A stretch of 21,820 bases of DNA from Hyphomicrobiales bacterium. Its GTDB lineage: Bacteria > Pseudomonadota > Alphaproteobacteria > Rhizobiales > HXMU1428-3. A program made the translations under genes and the position numbers. Below the pieces are notes generated by a model. It was not told where the DNA came from. It ran no database searches and saw nothing but the letters and a program-made list of their open reading frames with translations. Positions 8,035 to 15,653 of the stretch are shown piece after piece (position 1 is the stretch's first letter; each line of letters starts with the position of its first letter). The stretch covers positions 1 to 21,820 of the forward strand of contig JAJFHW010000013.1 in the NCBI GenBank assembly GCA_021775385.1, read 5' to 3'.

Positions 8035-8063
8035 ATATAGTGCTTAATTTGATAAATCGCAAG
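8035..8063 (-). promoter_or_regulatory. Sigma-70-type promoter for rimP-nusA-ylxR-infB
   Basis: On the minus strand CTTGCG (8063-8058), a 17-base spacer and CTATAT (8040-8035) match the rhizobial housekeeping consensus CTTGAC-N17-CTATAT at 10 of 12 positions. Transcription would begin near 8029, giving a leader of about 270 nt before the rimP ATG. It is the best promoter match in the trmB-rimP gap. Confidence 0.55.
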
Positions 8064-8191
8064 TTTTTTTATGGTTGTGGCTAATGTGTTCGCTGCATAA
8101 TCATTGGCTTTATACTTTTTATATGACGAATTCAGTGAGTTAATCACTGTAACACCCTGCTTCCAGGTGCATTTTATTAAAACTCTCCCCC

Positions 8192-8878
8192 TTAAGAAGC
8201 CCGCTTAACTTTTAGATATGTTGGATAACGACCTTCTCTGAATGCCTTTTGTTCATATCTAGTACTTGGCCACTCTTTGGGGGGTGTTCGCCAATCTGCC
8301 TTCGATTGCGGCGACCAAACAAAATCTGAACTTTGCTCAATCGCACTTAGGGATGTCCGTATATAATCACCAATATCCGATGCAATGATAAAATCAGCCC
8401 CAGGTTTTAGCACTCTTGCAAGCATTTCCAGCGTTTCTGAGGTCACAAACCGACGTTTACGGTGGCGTTTTTTAGGCCATGGGTCTGGATAGAGCAAATA
8501 AATACGACTTAGACTTTCATCAGGCAACCAATTAATGATCTTACGCGCATCATGGTCAAAAATTCGGATATTTTCTAATTTTTCACTCTCAATAGCGACC
8601 AATAACTTAGCGATACCATTTAGAAATGGTTCGCAACCAATAAATTGAATATGAGAATTAGCTTTTGCTGTTGCACTTAAATGTTCACCGCCGCCAAAAC
8701 CAATTTCTAGCCATAGCTCTTGGTTTTCAGGACTAAGCTCATCTTCATTAAATGGTTTATCTGGGTTAATTAGAAGTTTGGGCAGCAGGTTTTCCACTAA
8801 GCTTTGCTGTCTTGCACTTAGTTTTTTACACTTCTGACGACCGAAAATGTAGCTTTTTTTGGTAAGATCTTCAGCCAT
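8192..8878 (-). CDS. trmB: tRNA (guanosine(46)-N7)-methyltransferase TrmB
   Basis: TrmB uses S-adenosylmethionine to make m7G46 in the tRNA variable loop. The 228-residue product has a Rossmann-like methyltransferase fold: motif I LEIGFGGGEH near residue 57, the acidic FIGCEPF strand, DHDARKIINWLPD, and the family signature LLYPDPWPKKRHRKRRF around residue 130. The C-terminus has the TRYEQKA motif that contacts tRNA. The frame extends 12 codons upstream to a GTG, but that GTG sits inside a 12-bp inverted repeat. The ATG at 8878 (MAEDLTKKSYIFGRQK) fits the family, although neither site has a clear Shine-Dalgarno sequence. It follows metK, the enzyme that makes its methyl donor. Confidence 0.94.
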   Translation of the reverse strand: MAEDLTKKSYIFGRQKCKKLSARQQSLVENLLPKLLINPDKPFNEDELSPENQELWLEIGFGGGEHLSATAKANSHIQFIGCEPFLNGIAKLLVAIESEKLENIRIFDHDARKIINWLPDESLSRIYLLYPDPWPKKRHRKRRFVTSETLEMLARVLKPGADFIIASDIGDYIRTSLSAIEQSSDFVWSPQSKADWRTPPKEWPSTRYEQKAFREGRYPTYLKVKRAS

Positions 8879-8901
8879 GTGATGAAGTTTTCTATTAATA
8901 T

Positions 8902-8940
8902 ATTTAACCTTCACGTAGATAGCCTACATGAAGGTTAAAT
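8902..8940. repeat. Perfect 12-bp inverted repeat between metK and trmB
   Basis: ATTTAACCTTCA (8902-8913) is the exact reverse complement of TGAAGGTTAAAT (8929-8940). The 15-base centre can add four more pairs (GTAG/CTAC). On the plus strand it is followed by AAGTTTTTT, so it resembles a terminator for plus-strand transcription. On the minus strand, where the genes run, no U-tract follows. It may still end or stabilise the metK message or fold the trmB leader. Confidence 0.5.
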
Positions 8941-9016
8941 AAGTTTTTTCATTTTCTTCAGATCAATGTTCGCAATCAACTTGCTTCTTTCAAGCATTGC
9001 CTACCTTGATCATTTT

Positions 9017-10192
9017 TTAACTAATAGCGCTTTTCAGTTGATCTACCAGGTCTGTACGCTCCCAAGAGAACCCGCCATCAGCATCTGGAGTGCGACCAAA
9101 GTGACCATAAGCAGCTGTGCGCTCAAAAATTGGTTTAGTGAGAGCAAGGTGCTCACGAATACCACGTGGGCTCAGGTCCATGACTTCCATTAAAACGGAT
9201 TCAAGCTTGCTTTCATCCACATTGCCTGTGCCATGCAGATCTACATAAATTGATAAAGGCTTTGAAACGCCAATAGCATATGAAAGTTGCAGGGTACATT
9301 TGTCAGCTAATTCAGCTGCTACGATATTTTTTGCCAAGTAGCGAGAAGCATAGGCTGCAGAGCGGTCAACTTTGGTTGAGTCTTTACCTGAGAAAGCGCC
9401 ACCACCATGAGGCGCAGCTCCGCCATACGTATCAACAATAATTTTGCGACCTGTTAAACCTGCGTCACCGTCTGGGCCGCCGATTACAAAGCGGCCAGTT
9501 GGGTTCACATATAACTCTTCATCCGGGCACATCCAACCTTCTGGCAACACACCTTCAATGAAACCACGAACTTTTTCACGAAGCACAGCTTGATCAGTGC
9601 CTTCACTGTGCTGAGTAGAAACAACCACAGATGTCGCCCTTACCGGTACGCCATTTTCATATGCCAAAGTCACCTGACTTTTAGCATCTGGGCCAAATTC
9701 TGGGCAAGAGCCATCATGACGTGCTTTGGCCATGTTTTGTAAAATTTTGTGTGAATAGTGGATCGGAGCAGGCATAAGGACATCTGTTTCACGACATGCA
9801 TAGCCAAACATGATGCCCTGGTCTCCAGCACCTTCATCTTTTTCTTTATCGCCATCAGCATCCACACCTTGTGCGATATCAACTGATTGTTCGTGAACAA
9901 GGCACTCTATGTCTGCTGTTGCATGATGGAAACCGTCTTGTTCATAGCCGATGTCTTTAATCGCGCGGCGTGCAGCAGCTATTAATGTTTCTTTGGTGAC
10001 GCTACCAGCACAGCGAACTTCGCCTGCGAGCACAACTTTATTGGTCGTTGTTAGAGTTTCAACAGCGACACGGCTATCAGGATCAACCGCAAGATATGTA
10101 TCAACGATGGCATCGGAAATACGATCACATACTTTATCTGGATGGCCTTCAGATACGGATTCGCTTGTAAATAAATAGCTTTGACGCGTCAC
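9017..10192 (-). CDS. metK: S-adenosylmethionine synthetase (methionine adenosyltransferase)
   Basis: MetK condenses methionine and ATP to S-adenosylmethionine, releasing phosphate and pyrophosphate. The 391-residue product has the N-terminal signature [19 protein letters not shown] with the catalytic His, the [15 protein letters not shown]-binding motif, the IIVDTYGG segment and the phosphate-binding [19 protein letters not shown] motif, with a complete C-terminal domain ending in SFPWE-like FSWERTD. The start GTG at 10192 is chosen because GGGGAG stands seven bases upstream and [16 protein letters not shown] is the family N-terminus. The eight extra upstream codons merely translate the binding site. 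Its product feeds TrmB, MiaB and the cob methyltransferases in this window. It sits between the XRE regulator and trmB, conserved in Hyphomicrobiales. Confidence 0.97.
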   Translation of the reverse strand: MTRQSYLFTSESVSEGHPDKVCDRISDAIVDTYLAVDPDSRVAVETLTTTNKVVLAGEVRCAGSVTKETLIAAARRAIKDIGYEQDGFHHATADIECLVHEQSVDIAQGVDADGDKEKDEGAGDQGIMFGYACRETDVLMPAPIHYSHKILQNMAKARHDGSCPEFGPDAKSQVTLAYENGVPVRATSVVVSTQHSEGTDQAVLREKVRGFIEGVLPEGWMCPDEELYVNPTGRFVIGGPDGDAGLTGRKIIVDTYGGAAPHGGGAFSGKDSTKVDRSAAYASRYLAKNIVAAELADKCTLQLSYAIGVSKPLSIYVDLHGTGNVDESKLESVLMEVMDLSPRGIREHLALTKPIFERTAAYGHFGRTPDADGGFSWERTDLVDQLKSAIS

Positions 10193-10299
10193 GTTTACAC
10201 TCCCCAAAAATGGCAAAATATTAACTTTGATTGAACATTTATACTTAGAGGGGACTCTTTGCAGAAAGGCGAGCTATTGGTCAAGTTTTTTCTACAATA

Positions 10300-10758
10300 T
10301 TATTGTGACTTCTCATCTTTTGTATTATTAGATTCTTCGGATAAACTTCTTATGAGATCTATAACCCGGCGGCGTACTTGTGGGTCTTGAAGTTTTACAA
10401 AGGCCCTGTTTAATTCCAGTCCTTCCCGTGAGTTCAGAAATTCGAGTACAAAATCCTGAGATTTAGATTCGGCGAAACCTGCTTGCATTTCACCTGAGAC
10501 TTCAGTTTCAATGTCATCGAAAAAGTATGAAATTGGAACTTCCAAGGCTTTTGCAAGTTGAAATAAACGACTAGCGCCTACTCTGTTCGCACCTTTTTCA
10601 TATTTTTGAATTTGTTGAAAAGTGAGGCCCATTTGCTCACCTAGTTTTTCTTGGCTTAAACCACTCATCATTCGACGCAAACGAATGCGACCACCAACAT
10701 GGATATCTATCGGATTTGGTTTTCTTGGTTGATTGGCTGAACCCGTCATCGTATCCAT
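10300..10758 (-). CDS. XRE-family helix-turn-helix transcriptional regulator
   Basis: This 152-residue protein has a Cro/C1-type helix-turn-helix at about residues 18-75 (GGRIRLRRMMSGLSQEKLG, then LTFQQIQKYEKGANRVGASRL and ALEVPISYFFDD). The C-terminal half is helical and charged (FLNSREGLELNRAFVKLQDPQVRRRVIDLIRSLSEE), typical of a small family conserved in alphaproteobacteria between lnt and metK. Its targets are unknown to me. GGGAG lies six bases before the ATG. The 137-nt gap upstream holds a good promoter and two AGTACT-centred palindromic sites 22 bp apart, which suggests autoregulation. It may influence the downstream metK, since no better promoter is visible in the 107-nt gap. Confidence 0.9.
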   Translation of the reverse strand: MDTMTGSANQPRKPNPIDIHVGGRIRLRRMMSGLSQEKLGEQMGLTFQQIQKYEKGANRVGASRLFQLAKALEVPISYFFDDIETEVSGEMQAGFAESKSQDFVLEFLNSREGLELNRAFVKLQDPQVRRRVIDLIRSLSEESNNTKDEKSQ

Positions 10759-10780
10759 AAATTTCTCCCAGTAAGGGCCA

Positions 10781-10812
10781 TAAGTACTGATCAGTGTTAT
10801 GCTTAGTACTAA
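10781..10812. promoter_or_regulatory. Candidate operator: two AGTACT-centred sites in the XRE gene leader
   Basis: TAAGTACT (10781-10788) and TTAGTACT (10803-10810) are direct repeats 22 bp apart, two turns of the helix. The second is part of the perfect palindrome TTAGTACTAA (10803-10812); the first abuts the palindrome ACTGATCAGT (10786-10795). They lie between the predicted transcription start and the ribosome binding site of the XRE gene, where a repressor could act. Confidence 0.4.
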
Positions 10813-10830
10813 TTATTTGCATGCTGACAT

Positions 10831-10859
10831 ATTATATATGAAATCGACTTTTAGCCCAA
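10831..10859 (-). promoter_or_regulatory. Sigma-70-type promoter for the XRE regulator gene
   Basis: On the minus strand a perfect TATAAT (10836-10831) stands 17 bases after TTGGGC (10859-10854), a weak -35 box. The -35 box overlaps a small hairpin, AGCCC-GATTT-GGGCT (10867-10853), located just after lnt and possibly marking the end of the lnt transcript. Transcription would begin near 10824, about 65 nt before the start codon. Confidence 0.5.
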
Positions 10860-10895
10860 ATCGGGCTGAAAACCTATCGATTTTTTATATCTTGG

Positions 10896-12581
10896 TTAGT
10901 GCTTGCTAGATAATTTTGAACGATTTGTCAAAATTTTCTCTGTACTGATTAGTACGCCAAAAATGAGTAAGACTAAAAAACTTAGCAATTCTTTCGGAAA
11001 CGGAAAAATATAAATCATAGATTTTTCAGGTATTGCAGAAACTATTATTACCTTTTTATTTAAGGATGTCTTTTTAACTATTCTTCCAATACCATCAAAA
11101 ATCGCAGATATTCCCCCATTTACAGATCTAACCATGGGCAAGCCAGTTTCTAAAGCCCTCATCCGCACTTGATGAAGGTGCTGATGAGGGCCCACAGTGT
11201 TTCCGAACCAACCATCATTTGAAATATTTAACAACCATTTAGCTCCACTCGAGCCTGTTGTTGAAGGCAGAGGAAAAATGGCTTCGTAACAAATAGAGGG
11301 TAGAAAAGACGGCATCGTTTTTAGTTGAACTGGAGACGGCTTTGGCCCGGTTTTAAACCCCCCTCTTTCATCTGCTATAGCGCTCAACCCAATAGCTCTG
11401 AAAAGTTGGGGAAAGGGGAGATATTCACCAAAAGGGACCAGATGATTTTTGTCATACAGATTTTCAATCTCTCCATGATCATTCACAACAAACAAGCTAT
11501 TAAAAACTTTGTAGTTGTTTGCTCCTTTTAAATTTTGGTTACTTTCAACATGGAAGGCACCTGAAATAAGCGTGCTTCCTTCAGCTAACATTTCATCCAA
11601 TCTTGTTAAAATTGTTGGTGAGCGATTTAATGCAAAAGGAATTGCCGTTTCAGGCCAAACGATCAATCTTTGGTGATTTTTTGTTTGATCTAATGGAGGT
11701 AGAGTTTCTGTAAGCTCAATGGTTTTTAAAAGAGCCGAGGGACGTTTTTTTAAATCTACTTTATCTTTTTGAGAAATATTAGGTTGGACCAAGACCAACT
11801 CAATTCCTTTGATAAATTTTGTTGGTCCCTCTTCGCGAATTCTATGAGCACCAAACCCGTAAAGTGAAAAAATCACTAAAACTGAAAAAGACAAGGGCAA
11901 TATTTTACTCAGCAATCCTTCTGATGGCTTATCAGGACTTTTCTCATCATTACCTAATGGGCCCGCTAAAATTGCAGGTGTAGAAAAAATTAACGCAGCC
12001 ATTGCACTCAGCCCAAGAAGACCAAATATCGATACGCTCTGCATCAGCTCCAATTGTCCCGTTAAACTGTGGCCTATGAGGTTCCACGGGAAACCGGTAA
12101 AAATATAGCTTCGTAGCAAATCAGCGATGAAAATAGCTACACTGAAAGTTATCAAGCGCTCCGGTCCGTTTGTCCAAAAAAGAGACAAAACTGCTAGAGG
12201 TACTGCATAGAACAAACCTAGAAATGCAGGAAGTAGGGTTACAGCAAAAGGAAGAGCCCAAGCAAACTTTTCAGGCTCGATTAAAAAAGAAGAACCTAAC
12301 CAATATAACGAAACCAAAAAATATCCGAAACCAAATGACCAGCCAATTTTAAAAACCTGCTTTTGCACTCCGGATGAGTTTCTTTGGGTTAACTTAACAC
12401 CATCAATCAACCAGATGAGAATGGGGAATGTAATGAATAGACTGGGCCAAAAAGAAATGGGTGGCATAGCCAAAGTAGAAAAAATACCTAAGAGGAATGC
12501 TATGAAATATTTTTTACGACTTGAGAGTTGTTTCATGCTTTCGTTTAAACTCAAAACTTTATGAGCATATTTATTCCACAT
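10896..12581 (-). CDS. lnt: Apolipoprotein N-acyltransferase Lnt
   Basis: Lnt adds the third acyl chain to the N-terminal cysteine of lipoproteins at the periplasmic face of the inner membrane. The 561-residue product has about six N-terminal hydrophobic segments (LGIFSTLAMPPISFWPSLF onwards), a periplasmic nitrilase-like domain and a final membrane segment near the C-terminus. The catalytic triad is visible: Glu in VWPETAIPF (about 309), Lys in YDKNHLVPFGEYLPF (about 377) and Cys in SICYEAIF (about 430). The open frame begins 19 codons earlier, but that part translates an AAAACCGG palindrome. I chose ATG 12581, which has GGAG ten bases upstream. A later ATG at 12536 (MKQLSSRKKYF) would also suit the family. 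It follows the CorC-type gene. Confidence 0.94.
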   Translation of the reverse strand: MWNKYAHKVLSLNESMKQLSSRKKYFIAFLLGIFSTLAMPPISFWPSLFITFPILIWLIDGVKLTQRNSSGVQKQVFKIGWSFGFGYFLVSLYWLGSSFLIEPEKFAWALPFAVTLLPAFLGLFYAVPLAVLSLFWTNGPERLITFSVAIFIADLLRSYIFTGFPWNLIGHSLTGQLELMQSVSIFGLLGLSAMAALIFSTPAILAGPLGNDEKSPDKPSEGLLSKILPLSFSVLVIFSLYGFGAHRIREEGPTKFIKGIELVLVQPNISQKDKVDLKKRPSALLKTIELTETLPPLDQTKNHQRLIVWPETAIPFALNRSPTILTRLDEMLAEGSTLISGAFHVESNQNLKGANNYKVFNSLFVVNDHGEIENLYDKNHLVPFGEYLPFPQLFRAIGLSAIADERGGFKTGPKPSPVQLKTMPSFLPSICYEAIFPLPSTTGSSGAKWLLNISNDGWFGNTVGPHQHLHQVRMRALETGLPMVRSVNGGISAIFDGIGRIVKKTSLNKKVIIVSAIPEKSMIYIFPFPKELLSFLVLLIFGVLISTEKILTNRSKLSSKH

Positions 12582-12609
12582 GAACCTTTGGCTCCGGTAT
12601 TTACTAAAA

Positions 12610-12652
12610 CATTCCTCTTTCCCAAAACCGGTACCCACTTTTGAGCGGAATG
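12610..12652. repeat. Hyphomicrobiales-type AAAACCGG palindrome, copy 3
   Basis: The plus strand reads CATTCC, a spacer, AAAACCGGTACCCACTTTT, then GAGC and GGAATG. CATTCC pairs with GGAATG and AAAA with TTTT. It has the same core as the two copies at 7065-7171 and fills the short gap between the CorC-type gene stop and the lnt start. Confidence 0.7.
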
Positions 12653-12656
12653 ATAT

Positions 12657-13706
12657 TTAATTTTTGATAGAAATTTTAAGAGTTTTAATGCGTCTTGGAT
12701 CCGCGCTTAGCACTTCAAACTCTAACCCTGTAGGATGGGTTATAATTTCACCGCGCACAGGAACACGACCAACAATAGAGAAAACAAGCCCCCCTAATGT
12801 GTCTATATCATCATCACGTTCTTCATTTGTAAATAGATCTAATTTGATCTTTTGTTCTAACTCTTCAATGGGAGTTCGAGCGGATGCTGTTAGACCTGTT
12901 TCCAGGCTGCCGCTCATTAAGCGGTCGTTATTGTCATCATGTTCATCTTCAATTTCACCGACAACTTCCTCAACCAAATCTTCAATAGAAACCAATCCAT
13001 CAGTTCCGCCATATTCATCTACAACTAGGGCTAAATGAACTCTGGTTGATTGCATTCTAAGGAGTAAATTTACAACAGGCATTGATGGAGGAACATAAAG
13101 TACGTCACGTAAGATTTTGGCGTCTTTAATTTGCACCATGAAATCTTTGGCTGTCAGTTTGAATTGATCAATGTTTTTAATTAAAGTCGGCGCCTTTATT
13201 TCTTCTTTTGCTTCTCTGCCACCAGATATCACTTTTAGCCCGACAGTTGGCTGCGTTTTGGAATTTGGCGCATCACCTTGCTCTGCTATCCAGCACAATA
13301 AATCTTTCACATGAACCATACCTGTTGGGTCATCTAAAGTTTCTCGATATACAGGGATGCGGGAATGACCAATTGTTTCGAAGTGAGTTAATAGCTCTTT
13401 TAAGCTGGCTGTTTCTTCAATCGCTTCAATATCAGCTCTTGGGACCATGACATCTTCAACACGCAAACTACCAAATCGCAATATATTTGCGATCATAACC
13501 CGTTCTTGATTACTGAAACTATCACTTTCGCCTGACTCTAAATCAACCGCTTGCTTTAACTGATTTCTGAGATCATCCGACATATTGTCAGAGAATAAAG
13601 TTCTCAAAGTCTTTTTGATAAACTGCCTAATTTTACCCGTCTCTGAGGGTTCAGTCTCTAGATCAGCTGTTTTATTATTTTCTGGACTTGGTACGGCTTC
13701 GTTCAT
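12657..13706 (-). CDS. CorC/HlyC-family CBS-domain protein (hemolysin-like)
   Basis: This 349-residue cytosolic protein has a polar N-terminus and then the family opening RVMIANILRFGSLRVEDVMVPRADIEAIEE. Two CBS domains follow (about residues 80-140 with HSRIPVYRETLDDPTGMVHVKDLL, and about 180-245 with VLYVPPSMPVVNLLLRMQSTRVHLALVVDEYGGTDGLVSIEDLVEEVVGEIEDE). A C-terminal CorC_HlyC domain completes it (DIDTLGGLVFSIVGRVPVRGEII). CorC proteins are linked to Mg2+/Co2+ efflux, and the hemolysin label is historical. The region between the CBS motifs has an unusual polar insert around NSKTQPTVGLKVISGGREAK. It lies between ybeY and lnt, as in other alphaproteobacteria. The ATG at 13706 has no strong binding site. 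Confidence 0.93.
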   Translation of the reverse strand: MNEAVPSPENNKTADLETEPSETGKIRQFIKKTLRTLFSDNMSDDLRNQLKQAVDLESGESDSFSNQERVMIANILRFGSLRVEDVMVPRADIEAIEETASLKELLTHFETIGHSRIPVYRETLDDPTGMVHVKDLLCWIAEQGDAPNSKTQPTVGLKVISGGREAKEEIKAPTLIKNIDQFKLTAKDFMVQIKDAKILRDVLYVPPSMPVVNLLLRMQSTRVHLALVVDEYGGTDGLVSIEDLVEEVVGEIEDEHDDNNDRLMSGSLETGLTASARTPIEELEQKIKLDLFTNEERDDDIDTLGGLVFSIVGRVPVRGEIITHPTGLEFEVLSADPRRIKTLKISIKN

Positions 13707-13799
13707 TAGCTTGTAAAATATCTACTTCTGTTTTTTATCAAAATCATTTTTGTGCTTCAAGTTTCCCGCGTGTAACCGGCTTGAAAGCTATTGGCGCAT

Positions 13800-14378
13800 T
13801 CAAATAACAAATTCACCTTCATAAGGATTATCTAATCCTAGCTGCTTCATAAGCCTAATTTCAAGCGTTTCCATTGTCTCAGCATCTTTGCTTGTCTCGT
13901 GATCATAACCCAAAAGATGTAACACTCCATGAATAACTAAATGAGAAAGATGCGATTTAATCGGTTTTTTTTCATTTTTGGCCTCTTCTGTCACATATTC
14001 GTAGGCTAATATTGCATCACCTATGTGAACTGGTTCAGATTCTTCACCGGGAAGAGAGACTTCAGAGGATGGAAATGAAAGAACATTCGTTGGTTTATCT
14101 TTACCTCTATAGGTTTTGTTTAACTCTCTGATTGACTCATTATCGCTTAGCATTAAAACAGCAAGACGATGTGGTGATTTCATGGCTAAAGGAGCAGTTT
14201 TAATTGCTTCCTGGCTAAGCGCTAAAAAGGCAGCTTCTTTTAAAAAAGAAAAATCTGAGCTTATTTCACACCATTTTTGCTCTTCAATAATGACCTCTAT
14301 TTCCAGGTTCTGCCCATCCCTCATCTCACTCCATTCGATTGAAAGAGTTTCTGGCTCTGAAACCTCACCTTGATCCAC
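13800..14378 (-). CDS. ybeY: Endoribonuclease / rRNA maturation factor YbeY
   Basis: YbeY is a zinc metallo-RNase needed for 16S rRNA 3' processing and 70S quality control. The 192-residue product has the conserved core LMLSDNESIRELNKTYRGKDKPTNVLSFPS and the metal-binding signature HGVLHLLGYDH near residues 149-159, with the three expected histidines. The GTG start at 14378 overlaps the phoH stop codon by one base (TAGTG), with AGGG nine bases upstream, so translation is probably coupled to phoH. A downstream ATG at codon 19 (MRDGQNLEIEV) also fits the family's usual N-terminus. A 93-nt gap separates it from the CorC-type gene. Confidence 0.95.
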   Translation of the reverse strand: MDQGEVSEPETLSIEWSEMRDGQNLEIEVIIEEQKWCEISSDFSFLKEAAFLALSQEAIKTAPLAMKSPHRLAVLMLSDNESIRELNKTYRGKDKPTNVLSFPSSEVSLPGEESEPVHIGDAILAYEYVTEEAKNEKKPIKSHLSHLVIHGVLHLLGYDHETSKDAETMETLEIRLMKQLGLDNPYEGEFVI

Positions 14379-15538
14379 TAGTCTTTACCCTGTTCCTGGC
14401 TATCATAAGCCGCGACGATTTTTGCAACCAAATCACGGCGCACAACATCTTCACCCTTAAAGGTGATTTGCTTAATCTCATCAACATTGCGCAATAGATA
14501 TGACGCATCCATTAACCCCGATTTTTGCCCTGGCGGCAAATCAACCTGACTTGGATCGCCAGTGATGACCATTTTTGATCCTTCACCCAAACGGGTTAGA
14601 AACATTTTCATTTGCATCGTCGTGCAATTTTGCGCTTCATCTAAAATGATAAAGCTGTTGGTCAATGTACGGCCTCTCATGAAGGCTAAGGGCGCTATTT
14701 CGATGACTTTATTTTCAATTTCTTTTTCAACACGTTCAACAGGCAAGCAATCATCTAGAGCATCATATAGGGGGCGTAGATAAGGGTCGACTTTTTCACG
14801 CATATCGCCAGGTAAAAAACCCAATCGTTCACCAGCTTCTACAGCCGGCCTTGAGAGTATTATTTTTTCAACTTTGCCTTGTTCTAATGCAGCAGCAGCT
14901 GCAGCAACAGCGATATAAGTTTTACCGGTTCCTGCTGGGCCAAACGCAAAGATCAAATCACTCAGCTCTATACTGCGGATATATTCGCTTTGGCGCGGTG
15001 TTCTTGCTGTAATGTGTTTTTTACGTGTGCGGATATGAGCTTGACCATTTTGACTTTGGCCATTAGAGGTTTTACCATTCTCGCTCTTTTTTGAATTTTG
15101 ACCACGATCTTTATTGGTAGATTTATTCTCTTTTTTGTTAGATTTGCTATTCAAAGGTTCATAGCTGGACTTTGTAGAGCTTTTATTTTTTTGGTCAGAT
15201 TCCATATCGCCCTCTTCTCTTATTTCCGAGCTTTCTGCATGTCTGATCGCACCGTCAATATCACCGGGTGACAAGTCAGCTCCCGTGGTAATGCGACTAT
15301 ACAAATGCTCAAGAATTTCCTGAGCCATTTCGCATTGTTCTTTTGAACCTTCAAGTGTGAGAATATTGCCATGAATATAGGCATCGATGTTTAAGCGATC
15401 TTCTATAATGGCGAGGTTGCCATCAAATTCGCCAAGCAAAATTGCGAGTAAGCGGTTATCTTCAAAGCTAATAGATTGGGAATGACGACTTGTTTTTTTA
15501 GCCTTTTTATCCTGTCCGGACTTTGTATATGCCCCCAA
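14378..15538 (-). CDS. phoH: PhoH-like ATPase
   Basis: PhoH-family P-loop ATPases are usually encoded next to ybeY and linked to RNA metabolism. The 386-residue product has an N-terminal KH-like part ([36 protein letters not shown]). A long hydrophilic linker at about 112-168, rich in Lys, Ser, Asn and Gln, comes next. The PhoH domain has Walker [13 protein letters not shown] near residue 199, [16 protein letters not shown], Walker [10 protein letters not shown] near 296 and [12 protein letters not shown] chose the TTG at 15538 because GAGGAG lies seven bases upstream and the earlier 15 codons translate a palindromic repeat. The linker is longer than I expect for this family. It overlaps ybeY by one base. 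Confidence 0.94.
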   Translation of the reverse strand: MGAYTKSGQDKKAKKTSRHSQSISFEDNRLLAILLGEFDGNLAIIEDRLNIDAYIHGNILTLEGSKEQCEMAQEILEHLYSRITTGADLSPGDIDGAIRHAESSEIREEGDMESDQKNKSSTKSSYEPLNSKSNKKENKSTNKDRGQNSKKSENGKTSNGQSQNGQAHIRTRKKHITARTPRQSEYIRSIELSDLIFAFGPAGTGKTYIAVAAAAAALEQGKVEKIILSRPAVEAGERLGFLPGDMREKVDPYLRPLYDALDDCLPVERVEKEIENKVIEIAPLAFMRGRTLTNSFIILDEAQNCTTMQMKMFLTRLGEGSKMVITGDPSQVDLPPGQKSGLMDASYLLRNVDEIKQITFKGEDVVRRDLVAKIVAAYDSQEQGKD

Positions 15539-15559
15539 ACTTGTGCTCCTCTTTTTAAC

Positions 15560-15600
15560 GTTCCTTCGGTTGCCCACTAGCAACCGTCACTGTTACCTAC
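15560..15600 (-). repeat. Mosaic palindromic repeat (family A) upstream of phoH
   Basis: In gene direction it reads GTAGGTAACAG, TGACGGTTGC, TAGT, GGGCAAC and CGAAGGAAC. The stem is GTTGC/GCAAC, and the left flank GTAGG-x-AACAG-x-GACGG is shared with the ylxR copy. It ends about 20 bases before the phoH start, which has its own GAGGAG site. Confidence 0.68.
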
Positions 15601-15620
15601 AGAATTTAGTGCACATAAAA

Positions 15621-15645
15621 ACAGATGCCCACCAGCAACCGCACT
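15621..15645 (-). repeat. Degenerate family A hairpin in the miaB-phoH gap
   Basis: In gene direction it reads GTGCGGTTGC, TGGT, GGGCATC, TGT. The left arm keeps GTTGC while the right arm has changed to GCATC, so one pair of the stem is broken. It is intermediate between the standard copies (GTTGC/GCAAC) and the rimP copy (GATGC/GCATC). Confidence 0.5.
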
Positions 15646-15653
15646 ATCCACAC

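Larger units (their letters stand above)
7882..8191. other. Intergenic region trmB-rimP: leader of the rimP-nusA operon
   Basis: No protein gene is convincing here. It holds the promoter at 8035-8063, three overlapping hairpins at 7958-8021, and a short palindrome CAGTGA-GTTAA-TCACTG at 8133-8149 that could mark the end of the trmB transcript although it lacks a U-tract. A 21-codon frame (8021-7956, starting MIMPHLI) spans the leader hairpins but has no ribosome binding site. The stretch from 7882 to 7957 shows nothing else recognisable. Confidence 0.5.

Noticed and set aside
7956..8147. A 63-codon minus-strand frame ending in the rimP leader terminator
   Set aside because: It crosses the predicted promoter and hairpins and lacks a binding site. 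Only its last 21 codons, inside the leader, are mentioned as a weak possibility.
10250..10290. A separate metK promoter based on CTTGAC near 10283
   Set aside because: The -35-like string is good, but 17 bases on there is GCAAAG, not a -10 box, so it is not supported.
10201..10299. A SAM riboswitch upstream of metK
   Set aside because: I looked for the conserved SAM-II and SAM/SAH cores and did not find them. Only a five-base complementarity to the binding site remains.
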